NCBI GenBank assembly: GCA_903895255.1
Contig: CAITTG010000009.1
Span: 33,092-97,091 of the forward strand
From: an uncultured Verrucomicrobia subdivision 3 bacterium
GTDB lineage: Bacteria; Verrucomicrobiota; Verrucomicrobiia; Limisphaerales; UBA11358
DNA length: 64,000 bases
Direction: 5' to 3'
The position numbers and the translations under genes are program-made. The notes under the pieces are model-generated. The model saw nothing but the letters and a program-made list of their open reading frames with translations, did no database searches and was not told the DNA's origin. Below, piece after piece: positions 45,358 through 54,487 of this stretch; within the stretch, counting starts at the first letter, position 1, and each line of letters opens with the position of its first letter.

Positions 45358-47082
45358 TCAAACGGACGGGGTGGCGGAAATCAATTTCAGCACCAGGGCG
45401 ACGGCCTCCTGGATTTTGACAAATTGCACGGGACCGTTGCGGGGTTTCACCTCCACCTCTCCCTTGGCCAGAGATTTCTCGCCTAGCCCCACGCGCAGGG
45501 GAAAGCCCACGAGATCGGCGTCTTTGAACTTCACGCCGGGGCGGTCGTCGCGATCATCCAGGATCACGTCCACGCCATGGGCGGTCAGCTCGGCATAAAT
45601 TTTCTCCGCCAGTTGCATGGCCGGGCTTTCGGGAGCGACCGCCAGGGGCGTGATGCAAACTTGATAAGGGGCCACGTTCAAGGGCCATACAATCCCATCC
45701 TTGTCGTTGCTCTGTTCGATGACCGCCTGCAAGGTGCGCGTCACCCCGATGCCGTAGCAGCCCATCACGGCCGGCTTGCGAACGCCGGTTTCATCCAGGA
45801 AATTGGCGCCAAGTTTCTCGCTGTATTTGGTGCCCAGCTTGAAAACGTGGCCCACTTCGATGGCGCGGCGGATCTTCAGGGATTTGCCGCACTTCACGCA
45901 GGGTTCGCCCGCGTTGACGGTGCGCAGATCAAGCCAATCGGTCACTCGGATGTCGCGCTCGATGGAGACCCCGCGGAAATGGAAGCCGTCCTCATTCGCA
46001 CCGGTGGTCATGTCGTTGGCCCCGCGCAAACGTTCGTCGGCATACACCTGGACACCCGCTGGAACATTGACCACCGCGCCGAGGGAGCCGGGTCTGGCGC
46101 CGAGCGCCGTCTGGCATTCCTCCGGCGTGGCGGGACGCACCGCCACGGCCCCGGTGCGGGCCATGAATTTGGTTTCGTTCAACTGGTCATCGCCGCGAAT
46201 CAACACCAGCACGGCTTTGCTGTCGGCAACGTACACAAGCGTTTTGATCTGGCGGTTGGCCGGCACGCTGTAGGGGGCCTTGGCCAGCGTTTCGATGGTA
46301 ACCACGCTAGGCGTGGGGAATTTTTCATAACCCGCGCCCGCGTCGCGCGGGGCGGTCTTGGGCAGGCCGCTGGTGGCCTTTTCAATGTTGGCCGCGTAAC
46401 CGCAGGTTTCGCAGAAGGCTACTTCGTTTTCGCCGGTCTCGGCCGGGACCATGAATTCGTGCGAATGATTGCCGCCGATGACGCCGGTGTCCGCCTCCAC
46501 CGGGAACGCCTGCAGTCCGCAACGCGCGAAAATGCGCGTGTAGGCGGCATACATTTTTTGGTAGCTCGCCATGGCGTTGTCATCCGTGGTGTCGAAGGAG
46601 TAGGCATCCTTCATGATGAATTCCTTGGCGCGCATCAAGCCGAAGCGCGGCCGGATTTCATCGCGAAATTTCAGACTGACCTGGTAGAAATTCTTGGGCA
46701 ACTGCCGGTAAGAATTAATTTCATTCGCGGCCAGCGTGGTAATGACCTCCTCGGCGGTGGGGCTGAGAAACCATTGGCGGCCGGAGCTGTCTTTGACCTT
46801 GAACAACACGTTGCTGGCGGTCTCGGCGCGACCGCTCTGCTCCCAGATTTCCGGCGGCTGGAGGGCGGGCATCAGGACTTCAATGGCCCCGGCGCGATTC
46901 ATTTCCTCGCGGATGATGCCCTCTATCTTGCGCAGGGCGCGCAAGCCGAGCGGCAGAAAGGTGTAAACGCCGCCGGCGAGCTTGCGGATGAGGCCCGCGC
47001 GCAGCAGCAGCTTATGGGAAACGATTTCCGCGTCCGCCGGCGCGTCGCGCAGCGTCGGTATCAAAGTCTGGGTCCATTTCAT
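45358..47082 (-). CDS. proS: Prolyl-tRNA synthetase
   Basis: A 574-residue class II aminoacyl-tRNA synthetase of the bacterial type. Motif 1 (LPLGLRALRKIEGIIREEMNRAGAI), motif 2 (FRDEIRPRFGLMRAKEF) and motif 3 region (GCYGIGVTRTLQAVIEQ) are seen, together with the inserted editing domain (about 220-400, with TLVYVADSKAVLVLIRGDDQ) and the C-terminal anticodon-binding domain. It attaches proline to tRNA-Pro and clears mis-charged alanine. It starts 81 bp from the stop of the upstream nucleotidyltransferase-like gene on the same strand. Confidence 0.96.
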   Translation of the reverse strand: MKWTQTLIPTLRDAPADAEIVSHKLLLRAGLIRKLAGGVYTFLPLGLRALRKIEGIIREEMNRAGAIEVLMPALQPPEIWEQSGRAETASNVLFKVKDSSGRQWFLSPTAEEVITTLAANEINSYRQLPKNFYQVSLKFRDEIRPRFGLMRAKEFIMKDAYSFDTTDDNAMASYQKMYAAYTRIFARCGLQAFPVEADTGVIGGNHSHEFMVPAETGENEVAFCETCGYAANIEKATSGLPKTAPRDAGAGYEKFPTPSVVTIETLAKAPYSVPANRQIKTLVYVADSKAVLVLIRGDDQLNETKFMARTGAVAVRPATPEECQTALGARPGSLGAVVNVPAGVQVYADERLRGANDMTTGANEDGFHFRGVSIERDIRVTDWLDLRTVNAGEPCVKCGKSLKIRRAIEVGHVFKLGTKYSEKLGANFLDETGVRKPAVMGCYGIGVTRTLQAVIEQSNDKDGIVWPLNVAPYQVCITPLAVAPESPAMQLAEKIYAELTAHGVDVILDDRDDRPGVKFKDADLVGFPLRVGLGEKSLAKGEVEVKPRNGPVQFVKIQEAVALVLKLISATPSV

Positions 47083-47163
47083 GTTTGTTCAGGGTAATCG
47101 AATACGGGGCGGAAAATGAAGTTTTTTCGGCGGGGAAACGGGTTGTACGACGGACAGGAAAGG

Positions 47164-47649
47164 TTAACAACTCTCCCGCGCCATAATTTCCCTCATGGCC
47201 AGCACATCCAGTTTGTCTTTGTCACGCCAGGAGACCTGTTTGAGGAAAATCAAATCCGCGGGCGAAAGGTAGGGAATGCGCCCTCCGCTGGTTTCCCAGC
47301 AGCGTAGGCGCGGACGGAAGTCATCCAGCTTTTTGCCGAGCATGCGGGTGAAAATATCCAGATCAAATTCTTCCATCACCCGGATACAACCTGCCTCCAG
47401 CAAGAAATCCTCAGGTTTCAATTCCCGCGCCCAGCCTTCCCCCCATTTGGTCAGCGAAGCGAGCAATTTACGCAGGTTTTCCGGGGAATCCTGGACAAGA
47501 ATGTCCGCGTCTTGCGTTATGCGCGGGTAGCCGTTGAGAATAACCGCCAGTCCGCCCACCACCGCGAAATCCACACCATCAGCCGCGAGGCCGGCCAACA
47601 ACTTTTCGAACTGGGAAGTAATCTCCTTCGGGATTGGCGAATGCTGCAT
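47164..47649 (-). CDS. Nucleotidyltransferase-like protein (AbiEii/DUF6036 type)
   Basis: A 161-residue small protein of the nucleotidyltransferase fold. The N-terminal motif DFAVVGGLAVILNGYPRITQDADILV contains the GG and the DxD pair (in QDAD) that bind metal and nucleotide in this fold. Such proteins include AbiEii-like toxins and uncharacterised NTases often found alone or with small partner genes. No complete AbiEi antitoxin is visible upstream; a 63-residue overlapping frame (47579-47770) might be a partner but is weak. Role in toxin-antitoxin or RNA modification is speculative. Confidence 0.78.
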   Translation of the reverse strand: MQHSPIPKEITSQFEKLLAGLAADGVDFAVVGGLAVILNGYPRITQDADILVQDSPENLRKLLASLTKWGEGWARELKPEDFLLEAGCIRVMEEFDLDIFTRMLGKKLDDFRPRLRCWETSGGRIPYLSPADLIFLKQVSWRDKDKLDVLAMREIMARESC

Positions 47650-47770
47650 GGGTGTGCTTTTTGACGAGGCGGTTTAAATCCTCCACATTGGCGAGCCGTC
47701 GGGACATGGAAATGGGCCGCCCGACCACTTTGTGGACCAGCTGCTGAATCGGCTCGATTTCCACGTTCAC
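47579..47770 (-). CDS. Possible small partner of the nucleotidyltransferase gene
   Basis: A 63-residue frame from GTG 47770 (MNVEIEPIQQLVHKVVGRP) that ends inside the next gene, overlapping it by 71 bp in a different frame. The residue mix (VVGRPISMSRRLANVEDLNRL) looks more protein-like than the random frames around. No SD is convincing: GGAG is 18 bases upstream of GTG. It might be an antitoxin-like small partner or a remnant of one. Low confidence. Confidence 0.3.
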   Translation of the reverse strand: MNVEIEPIQQLVHKVVGRPISMSRRLANVEDLNRLVKKHTHAAFANPEGDYFPVRKVVGRPRG

Positions 47771-48040
47771 CGGGGTCAAGTTAACTCCACCGGACCGGAC
47801 GGTCAACCCGCAACTCGGTCTTCGCACGAACGGGGGTTGGGCTACGCGCCTACCTTCGGCAGACGGTGTGATAAACTGCAACAGACTCATGGCCGGTGTG
47901 CGGCGGCAGGTTATTCGCGACGTTGGACCGCAGGGAGACGTGCTGCGGGTCACAGACCCGCGCGCCGGGCACTGGGGCAACACGCCGCTGGTAAAAACCG
48001 GGAAGCTATTGAGAAACTTCGCAGATCGTTTTCGACCAGA
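47771..48040. other. Short non-coding stretch with a perfect hairpin
   Basis: GCGGGTC-ACA-GACCCGC at 47945-47961 is a perfect 7-bp stem with a 3-base loop in an otherwise featureless stretch downstream of miaA... on the opposite side of the small minus-strand genes. It resembles short hairpins repeated in related genomes. No gene is supported here. Confidence 0.4.
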
Positions 48041-48979
48041 TCAGAGCGACGGTTTTAATTGCCGCGCCAATCGTTCGGCCACGGCCGCCAGCGAGTCGCC
48101 CGGCTTCAACTCCAACCAGGTGGGATTCCCATGCCGGCGAAACCAGGTGAGCTGGCGCTTGGCAAACTGGCGGGTGCGGATTTTCACCAGTTCCACCGTT
48201 TCCGCCAGCGCGGCGGTGGTGCGGGCCGGACGGCGCAAATATTCCACCACCTGCCGATAGCCAATGGCTTGCAGGGCGGTTGGGTTCGCCGCCAGGCCGC
48301 GATTTAACAGAAGTTCGGTTTCGGCGACCAGTCCGTCGCGAAACATGGCGTCCACCCGCGCATTGATGCGGTTTTGCAAATCGGAATTGGACCGCAGCAA
48401 CGCGAGGAAACGCGGGTTGGGCGTGCCCCGGGGGCCGGTCGCGGGGTCCCAGGGTGTGCGCTGCTCGGAAAAGGGCTTTCCTGTGAGCCGGATGACTTCC
48501 ACCGCGCGCACGACGCGCCGGGGATTTTGGCGGTCGATCCGCTCCCAGGTCACCGGATCACGTTCCTGCAATTCGACCAGCAGTGTGGCCAACGGCAGAC
48601 GCTCCAGCTCCGCGCGCAGCGCGGGATCGGCAGGCGGGGCGGCCCCGACACCTTCCAGAAAAGCTTTGAAATACAACCCCGTCCCTCCGCAGAGAATGGG
48701 CAACTTGCCGCGCGCCTGGATTTCCGCGACGGCTTGTTTGGCGAGCCGGGCAAATTGGGCCGCATCAAACGCCTCGGTCAGGTCACAGAGATCGATTAGG
48801 TGATGCGGCACCCGGGCGCGCTCGGCGGCGGAGGGTTTGGCCGTGCCCACATCCAGGCCCCGGTACACCTGCATCGAATCAGCCGAGATGATTTCCCCGC
48901 CGAGTTGCTCCGCCAGCCGCAGGGCGATTTCCGATTTGCCCGAGGCCGTCGGTCCGGCAATAAGCATGGGTGAATTCAT
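48041..48979 (-). CDS. miaA: tRNA dimethylallyltransferase
   Basis: A 312-residue enzyme that adds a dimethylallyl group to A37 of tRNAs reading UNN codons. The P-loop GPTASGKS is at residues 8-15, followed by SADSMQVYRGLDVGTAKP (the classic MiaA signature with catalytic Asp) and the PRRVVRAVEVIRLTGKPFS region. Start ATG 48979 is chosen because it overlaps the lgt stop by ATGA and begins just before the P-loop; an upstream in-frame start adds 53 residues unlike the family. Length matches MiaA. Confidence 0.95.
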   Translation of the reverse strand: MNSPMLIAGPTASGKSEIALRLAEQLGGEIISADSMQVYRGLDVGTAKPSAAERARVPHHLIDLCDLTEAFDAAQFARLAKQAVAEIQARGKLPILCGGTGLYFKAFLEGVGAAPPADPALRAELERLPLATLLVELQERDPVTWERIDRQNPRRVVRAVEVIRLTGKPFSEQRTPWDPATGPRGTPNPRFLALLRSNSDLQNRINARVDAMFRDGLVAETELLLNRGLAANPTALQAIGYRQVVEYLRRPARTTAALAETVELVKIRTRQFAKRQLTWFRRHGNPTWLELKPGDSLAAVAERLARQLKPSL

Positions 48980-49743
48980 TTGGCCGGGGTGCGGCGGGAG
49001 AGGATGGCGGCCAGCGCCAGCCCGATGAAGAAAATCGGCACGCTCACCAATTGCGCCGGGGTCAGCCCGAAGTGCTGGTGACCGGCGTTGTAATCGCCCC
49101 GGAATAATTCCACCGTGGAGCGCGTGAGCGCATAGCACAACAGGTAGGTGGCAAAAACCTGGCCGTCAAATTTCTTGTGCCGAAACAACCAGGCGAGGAA
49201 GCCGTAAAGCAGGAGGTTCAGCCCAGCATCGTACAACTGCGTGGGATGAACCGGCTCGCCCCCGGTGGTGTGGTCGGCGGGAAAGCGGATGGCCCAAGGC
49301 AGACTGCACGCCCGGCCATAACAACAGCCATTGAGCAGACAGCCAATCCGGCCGAACACGCTGCCCAGGGCGATGCTGGGGGCCAGCACATCGGCCGTTT
49401 TCCAGAGCGGCAATTTTTTCCAGCGAATGGCCAGCGCCCCGGCGAACGAAGCGCCAATGAGTCCGCCATAATAAACCAGTCCGCCATGCTGGATCATGAA
49501 GATTTCCGTGATCGGGCCGCCGACAAATTCATCCTGCCAGTAGGTGATCACGTAAACCACCCGGGCGCCGATGATGGCTCCCACCATGATCCATAGAGTA
49601 ATGTCCCCAATGTCCTCACGCGCCAGGCCCACGGTCGCGCCCCGGCGGGTGGCGGTCCACAGACCGGCCAGAAAGGCCAGCGCGATCATCACCCCATAGG
49701 AGTGGATGGGCAGGGAACCAAGATAAAAGGCAATCGGTTGCAC
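48976..49743 (-). CDS. lgt: Prolipoprotein diacylglyceryl transferase
   Basis: A 255-residue inner-membrane enzyme that adds diacylglycerol to the lipobox Cys of prolipoproteins. Several transmembrane segments are visible. The Lgt signature region HGGLVYYGGLIGA and GRIGCLLNGCCYGRAC contain the conserved His and Arg used in catalysis. Many lipoproteins are predicted in this window (the lipase, lipocalin, GH43-like and HemN-downstream lipoproteins), consistent with need for it. Start is GTG 49743. Overlaps miaA by 4 bp. Confidence 0.95.
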   Translation of the reverse strand: MQPIAFYLGSLPIHSYGVMIALAFLAGLWTATRRGATVGLAREDIGDITLWIMVGAIIGARVVYVITYWQDEFVGGPITEIFMIQHGGLVYYGGLIGASFAGALAIRWKKLPLWKTADVLAPSIALGSVFGRIGCLLNGCCYGRACSLPWAIRFPADHTTGGEPVHPTQLYDAGLNLLLYGFLAWLFRHKKFDGQVFATYLLCYALTRSTVELFRGDYNAGHQHFGLTPAQLVSVPIFFIGLALAAILSRRTPAK

Positions 49744-49802
49744 ACTACGACTTTAAAACGGCGGGGCGGAAATGGGAATTTAAATTCGCCAGTGCGAAAC
49801 GG

Positions 49803-50741
49803 TTAATTCTGGTTGGTGGCCATCATGGGATGGGGCTTCGCCGGTTGCCGCAAGGGGGGTGGCATCGGCGGCGGCACCAGATTCTGCGGCAGCGGGGGCC
49901 AGGAGGGGACGCGCGCCACCAAATCGCGCCAGGTTTGCCGTTCCCCCGGGGACATTTGCGCCCAACGGTCGGCGTTTTTCAAAAATTCCGCGCGTTCGGC
50001 CGGGCTCAACGCCGCGAACTGGGTGAAAGCCTGCAGGCATTGCACCCGCTGGCGCGCCGGCAACCGCCCAAAGTCTTGTAAGGTCTGTTCCATCTGCGCC
50101 CGTTCCGTGGCGGAAAGGGTCTTTAGGGTGCGCTGCTTTTCCCCCGGGGTCAGTTCAAAAAAACGGTTGAATTGTTCGGCGATTTGCTCGTGCTGCGCGG
50201 CGGCAGCCGGGTCGGCGGGCGCATGGTTGGAAATGGCTACCTGGGCAAAATAATGCAGGGTGCGGTCATTGGCTAAAAATTCCGCCTGCAGGTCGGCGGG
50301 CAACTGGTCCCATTCGGCGAGCCGGCTTTGAACGAGGGGGGCCAGATCCGCCGGCACCAGGGCGAGCCGGGCGCCGCGATCGGCCGGGGCCAGGCGGAGC
50401 AACGGCAGCAATTGCCAGCGCAATTCCGTGGCCCGCAGGCGCAATTCGCGCGCATCCGGGTCCATCGCCAGGTATTCGGTGATTTTGGCGCGCAATGCCT
50501 CGCGGACGGCCGGCGGGCGGTTGGTCAGGTAGCTTTCCCGCTCGCGCCGAGTCATGTCCAGCAACCGGCGGAACATGGCCACCGGGGAAACGGGGGCGAT
50601 GGTGGGGGGAATGAGCCGGTTGACATCGGCCGGGCTGACGGCGGCAACCGACGGGGCCGGCGGGGTGGCAGGCTGGGCCATCGGGGACAGCCCCGTCAGC
50701 AGCAAGCCCAACCCGACCACGCTGGACCCAAGCCGGCTCAT
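49803..50741 (-). CDS. DUF3106-containing exported protein
   Basis: A 312-residue protein with a signal peptide (LGSSVVGLGLLLTGLSPMAQP). The body has repeats of the type MTRRERESYLTNRPP, LTPGEKQRTLKTLSATER, LSPAERAEFLKNADRW and MSPGERQTWRDLV, the LSP/LTP-x-E/Q-R pattern of DUF3106, a helical periplasmic domain of unknown function related in pattern to Spy/CpxP. The C-terminus is Pro-rich (VPPPMPPPLRQPAKP). It overlaps the upstream anti-sigma-like gene by ATGA, so the pair is co-translated and may form an envelope sensor. Confidence 0.83.
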   Translation of the reverse strand: MSRLGSSVVGLGLLLTGLSPMAQPATPPAPSVAAVSPADVNRLIPPTIAPVSPVAMFRRLLDMTRRERESYLTNRPPAVREALRAKITEYLAMDPDARELRLRATELRWQLLPLLRLAPADRGARLALVPADLAPLVQSRLAEWDQLPADLQAEFLANDRTLHYFAQVAISNHAPADPAAAAQHEQIAEQFNRFFELTPGEKQRTLKTLSATERAQMEQTLQDFGRLPARQRVQCLQAFTQFAALSPAERAEFLKNADRWAQMSPGERQTWRDLVARVPSWPPLPQNLVPPPMPPPLRQPAKPHPMMATNQN

Positions 50742-51217
50742 TGCATCAGGGCCAGTAATTTTTCATCGGGCTGCTGGGCCTCGCCCATGCGCTGAATGAC
50801 TTCGTAATTTTTCAAGGCCTCCACGCCCGGCAGGGCGGAGGATTCCGCCACGGCGACCACGCTCCGGGCCAGGGCGAACCGTTGCTTCACCACCTCATGA
50901 TGCTGCCACGACAGGGCGGACACCGCCACCACGGCGGCGGTGACGGCCAGGCGGGGCATCCAGCGCGGCAGCGCCCAGCGCCAGCCACGGTCGGCGGGGC
51001 GGGACGCTTCCAAATCAATGGCTTGCAACACGCGGGCGGTAAAATTGGAGGGCACCGGGGCGGCCGGGAGTTGTTCCAGCGCCGCGTTCAGGCGGGCTTC
51101 CAGTTCGAGTTCGGCTTGGGTTTCCGGACGGTCGCCCGCGCGCAACCGCTCGGCGTCGCTCAATGACCGCCGCCAGAGCAGTTCCCGCAATTCATCGGAG
51201 ATAGGCTTGTCTTTCAT
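50738..51217 (-). CDS. Anti-sigma-factor-like single-pass membrane protein
   Basis: A 159-residue protein from ATG 51217 (MKDKPISDELRELLWRR; a GTG at 51223 adds two residues). The N-terminal half is charged and helical and would face the cytoplasm (RSLSDAERLRAGDRPETQAELELEARLN), then a single transmembrane helix (LAVTAAVVAVSALSW) and a short periplasmic tail. This is the shape of an anti-sigma factor, and the DUF3106 protein that follows is the shape of its sensor. No sigma gene is next to it: the divergent neighbour is hemE. No ZAS motif was seen. Confidence 0.72.
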   Translation of the reverse strand: MKDKPISDELRELLWRRSLSDAERLRAGDRPETQAELELEARLNAALEQLPAAPVPSNFTARVLQAIDLEASRPADRGWRWALPRWMPRLAVTAAVVAVSALSWQHHEVVKQRFALARSVVAVAESSALPGVEALKNYEVIQRMGEAQQPDEKLLALMQ

Positions 51218-51395
51218 ATCCACCTATATAGTAAAAACCGGGGTGGGGGGAAAGTTGCGGGGATTTTTCGGAGGGGGGGGGTGGCAGGCGCGGCTGGGCA
51301 CCAACCAAAAAATGCGCCGGGTTTGCCAAAAAATGATAAGCGGCTTTCCCGCCCCGATGGTTTATGCTATCACCCATGTTACGCAGCATGTTGTC

Positions 51396-52463
51396 ATGAG
51401 CCTGACCATCACCCAGCCCACGCTTACCAGCCGGCAGCGGTTCCAAGCCGCGTGTCGTTGTCTGCCCACGGACCGTCCGCCGGTGTGGCTCATGCGCCAG
51501 GCGGGCCGCGCCCTCCCGGAGTACCGCAAGCTCAAGGAAACCTACACGTTCGTCCAATTAGTGCAGAATCCTGAGTTGGCCGTGGAGGTCACCCTGCAAC
51601 CGGTACGCCGGTTCGGTTTTGACGCGGCCATCTTGTTCAGCGACATCCTGGTGATTCCCGAGGCGCTGGGACAGACGTACCATTTTCGCGAAACAGGCGG
51701 GGTGGTCATGGATTTTGCGGTCACCACGGCGGCGGACATCGCCCGACTGTCGGTGGAGCACGTGGTGGAGCGGCTGAGTTATGTGGATAAAGCCCTGCGG
51801 CTGCTGCGCACGGAACTGGGCGACCGCACGGCCCTGATCGGGTTCAGCGGTTCACCATGGACCCTGGCGACCTTCATGATGGAGGGTGGCAGTGTGCCGA
51901 AGTACAGCCGCGCGCTGGCCTTGTTTCGCGAAGATCCCAAGACCTATTATTTGCTGGCGGAAAAATTGACCGCCGCCATCACTGCCTATATGCATATGCA
52001 GGCCGACACCGGCGTGGATGCCCTGCAACTCTTCGACAGCCATGGCGGACACCTCCTGCCGGCGGAATTTCAGGAAGCTTCCGGGCGCTGGATGCGGGAC
52101 ATTATCACAGCCATTGGGCAGCGGCCGGCCGCGCCGCCGGTGATTGCCTTTTCGCTGGGAACCCACGATAGTTGGCACGAACTGATTGCCACGGGGGCCA
52201 ATGTGATTGGCGTGGACTGGCAGACATCGATGGCCGAGGCGCGGCACGCCGTGCCGACGCACATTGGCTTGCAGGGCAACCTGTCACCGGCGTTGATTAG
52301 CGATGCCACGCCAGCGGATGTGGCGCGCGAAACCGCGGCGGTTTTGGAGACCATGCGCGGCCGGCCCGGGCACATATTCAATCTGGGCCACGGCCTGACG
52401 CCCGGGGCCAAGCTGGAAAACATCGCCGCTTTGGTGAATACGGTTCACGCATTTAAATCATGA
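51396..52463 (+). CDS. hemE: Uroporphyrinogen decarboxylase
   Basis: A 355-residue enzyme that removes four carboxyl groups from uroporphyrinogen III to give coproporphyrinogen III, a step of heme synthesis. The N-terminal signature RPPVWLMRQAGRALPEYR and the second signature GFSGSPWTLATFMMEGG are present, as are catalytic Asp in FSDILVIPEALG and the substrate Tyr. Start ATG 51396 gives the usual length; longer in-frame readings have no family match. The stop overlaps hemN by ATGA, so both steps are made from one mRNA. Confidence 0.96.
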   Translation: MSLTITQPTLTSRQRFQAACRCLPTDRPPVWLMRQAGRALPEYRKLKETYTFVQLVQNPELAVEVTLQPVRRFGFDAAILFSDILVIPEALGQTYHFRETGGVVMDFAVTTAADIARLSVEHVVERLSYVDKALRLLRTELGDRTALIGFSGSPWTLATFMMEGGSVPKYSRALALFREDPKTYYLLAEKLTAAITAYMHMQADTGVDALQLFDSHGGHLLPAEFQEASGRWMRDIITAIGQRPAAPPVIAFSLGTHDSWHELIATGANVIGVDWQTSMAEARHAVPTHIGLQGNLSPALISDATPADVARETAAVLETMRGRPGHIFNLGHGLTPGAKLENIAALVNTVHAFKS

Positions 52464-53836
52464 GCACGCTCAAAGTTGATCTGGATCTGGTGCAGAAGTA
52501 CAACGTGGCCGGGCCGCGTTACACCAGCTATCCCCCGGCCACGAAGTTCAGCAACGCGCTGGGTTGGGACCAGCTTTCCAGCCATCTGGAGGCCAACAAC
52601 CAGAGCGCCCGCGACCTGTCCGTTTATTTTCACATTCCCTTTTGCGAAACCCTCTGCTGGTTTTGCGGCTGCACCACGGTCATTACCCTGAATCACGACA
52701 AGGGCCGCGATTACATCAATTATCTGGAACGCGAAGTCGCCCGCATGGCTCCGTTGCTGAATCCCGGACGCAAAGCCGTCCAGCTCCATTTCGGCGGCGG
52801 TTCCCCCACCTTTTTGCGGCCGGATGAAATCCGCCGGCTGGGCGAGATCATTCACAAGCATTTCACGTTTTCCCCGGATATTGAAGCCAGCGTGGAAGTG
52901 GACCCGCGCCGGCTGACCCGTGACCACCTGGTGGCCCTGCGGGAAATCGGCTTTAACCGCGCCTCCATGGGCGTGCAGGATTTCAATCCCCAGGTGCAGG
53001 AAGCCATCCATCGTATCCAGCCCCGCGCGATGACCCAACAGGCCATCGACTGGATGCGCGAACTGGGCTACGGCTCGGTGAACCTGGACCTGATTTACGG
53101 GCTGCCCTTTCAGACGGCGGAATCCTTCAACGAAACTCTCGACACCGTGCTCGAAATGAGTCCCGACCGGCTGGCGGTTTTCAGCTACGCGCATGTGCCC
53201 TGGGTCAAGCCCGCGCAGAAGATTTTGGAGCAGAAAATTCTGCCGCCGCCCGAGGTCAAGTTGCAGCTCCTCAAGAATGTCATCGAGCGCCTGACCGAGA
53301 ATAACCGGTATATCTACATTGGCATGGATCATTTTGCCAAGCCGGATGATGAACTCACCATTGCGCAGCGCCAGAAGCAGCTCCAGCGGAATTTTCAGGG
53401 CTACAGCACCCGCGCAGGCTCGGATATCTACTCCTTCGGCATGTCCGCCATTTCCCAGACTCCGGAAGTCTACTGGCAAAACGAAAAGGAACTGCCTGAA
53501 TATTGCGCCGCCGTGGATGCCGGCCGCGTGCCCGTGCAGCGCGGCTATGCCGTGACCGCCGAGGACCAAATCCGGCGCGAAACCATCATGCGCGCCATGT
53601 GCGATCTGTCGCTGGACTACGCCGCCATGTCCGCCAAGCTGGGCATTCATTTTACCGAGCACTTCGCTCCCGAACTTGCCGCCCTGGCCCCGTTCGAGGC
53701 CGATGGCCTGGTAAAACGCACCCCGACCGGCGTGGAAATCACGGATGCCGGCCGCCTGTTCATCCGCAACATCGCCATGTGTTTTGACAACACACTGGCA
53801 CCCACCGGCGAACGGCGGCACTCGCAGACGATTTAG
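52460..53836 (+). CDS. hemN: Oxygen-independent coproporphyrinogen III oxidase
   Basis: A 458-residue radical SAM enzyme that converts coproporphyrinogen III to protoporphyrinogen IX without oxygen. The CxxxCxxC cluster is in FCETLCWFCGC with the extra Cys that marks HemN, and the HFGGGSPTF motif and YGLPFQT segment follow. The N-terminal YNVAGPRYTSYPPA is typical of true HemN and differs from HemW. Coupled to hemE. No hemF or hemY is visible, so this route may be the organism's only one here. Confidence 0.96.
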   Translation: MSTLKVDLDLVQKYNVAGPRYTSYPPATKFSNALGWDQLSSHLEANNQSARDLSVYFHIPFCETLCWFCGCTTVITLNHDKGRDYINYLEREVARMAPLLNPGRKAVQLHFGGGSPTFLRPDEIRRLGEIIHKHFTFSPDIEASVEVDPRRLTRDHLVALREIGFNRASMGVQDFNPQVQEAIHRIQPRAMTQQAIDWMRELGYGSVNLDLIYGLPFQTAESFNETLDTVLEMSPDRLAVFSYAHVPWVKPAQKILEQKILPPPEVKLQLLKNVIERLTENNRYIYIGMDHFAKPDDELTIAQRQKQLQRNFQGYSTRAGSDIYSFGMSAISQTPEVYWQNEKELPEYCAAVDAGRVPVQRGYAVTAEDQIRRETIMRAMCDLSLDYAAMSAKLGIHFTEHFAPELAALAPFEADGLVKRTPTGVEITDAGRLFIRNIAMCFDNTLAPTGERRHSQTI

Positions 53837-53964
53837 GTTGAGGCGCGAGAAGGGGGCGCTCTTTGCGCCAGGCAGTGCTTGAGCTGATCAACATTATCCC
53901 CCTTGACTCCGGCGGCCGGGCTGTCAACCATTGCCACTGCAATCAGATACTAACCATGCCAATC

Positions 53965-54366
53965 ATGAAGCTATTTTTAAACCGGTTCACGGCATTCACC
54001 ACCCTTGCCCTCTTGTTACTGGCCACCGGCTGCGCCAGCACAAAGCATCAAGAATCCATGCTGACGGCGGCCGGTTTCCGAATTGCCACGGCCAGCACGC
54101 CCCAGCAAATGCAAAAACTCAAGTCCCTGCCGCCGGGCAAATTCTCCGCCATCAAGCGCAACGGCAAAACCTGGTATGTTTACCCCGAGGCCAAGGATGG
54201 CCGCATCTACCTCGGCACCAAAAACGAGTACCAGCAATATTTGCAAAATGTCACCGATGCCAAAATCGCCGGACAGTCCTTCGACAGCCAGGCCATCTCC
54301 CAGGCGGATGGGGACGACTGGAACGACTGGGGCGAATGGGAGATTATCGTGATCAATCCCAATTGA
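53965..54366 (+). CDS. Small lipoprotein of unknown function
   Basis: A 133-residue lipoprotein from ATG 53965 (MKLFLNRFTAFTTLALLLLA; an ATG at 53956 would add three residues). Lipobox ATGC is near residue 22. The mature part has a predicted soluble domain (ESMLTAAGFRIATAST and KFSAIKRNGKTWYVYPEA) not tied to a family. The C-terminal DGDDWNDWGEWEI is acidic and aromatic, which could be a surface feature. It follows hemN after a gap of 128 bp and may or may not be in its operon. Function unknown. Confidence 0.7.
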   Translation: MKLFLNRFTAFTTLALLLLATGCASTKHQESMLTAAGFRIATASTPQQMQKLKSLPPGKFSAIKRNGKTWYVYPEAKDGRIYLGTKNEYQQYLQNVTDAKIAGQSFDSQAISQADGDDWNDWGEWEIIVINPN

Positions 54367-54487
54367 ACGGCGGAAACCTGGCGCGCTCTGGGCTCACTGT
54401 GGCCAGCCATAGCGGAGGAGTGACTTTCCACGCTCGCTCTGTTGCCTCAACCTCCGCTCGGCCCCAACGGTCTGCGGCCGACTTTTC

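Noticed and set aside
45577..47097. A 506-residue open frame antisense to proS
   Set aside because: Codon composition mirrors the real proS gene on the other strand; GC-rich genes often leave long antisense frames, and no family motif is present.
52445..53821. A 458-residue frame antisense to hemN
   Set aside because: Same boundaries and same length as hemN because both frames share stop positions; hemN has all radical SAM motifs.
53856..53870. GGCGC-TCTTT-GCGCC hairpin after hemN as a terminator
   Set aside because: Short 5-bp stem with no T tract; not strong enough to list as a terminator.
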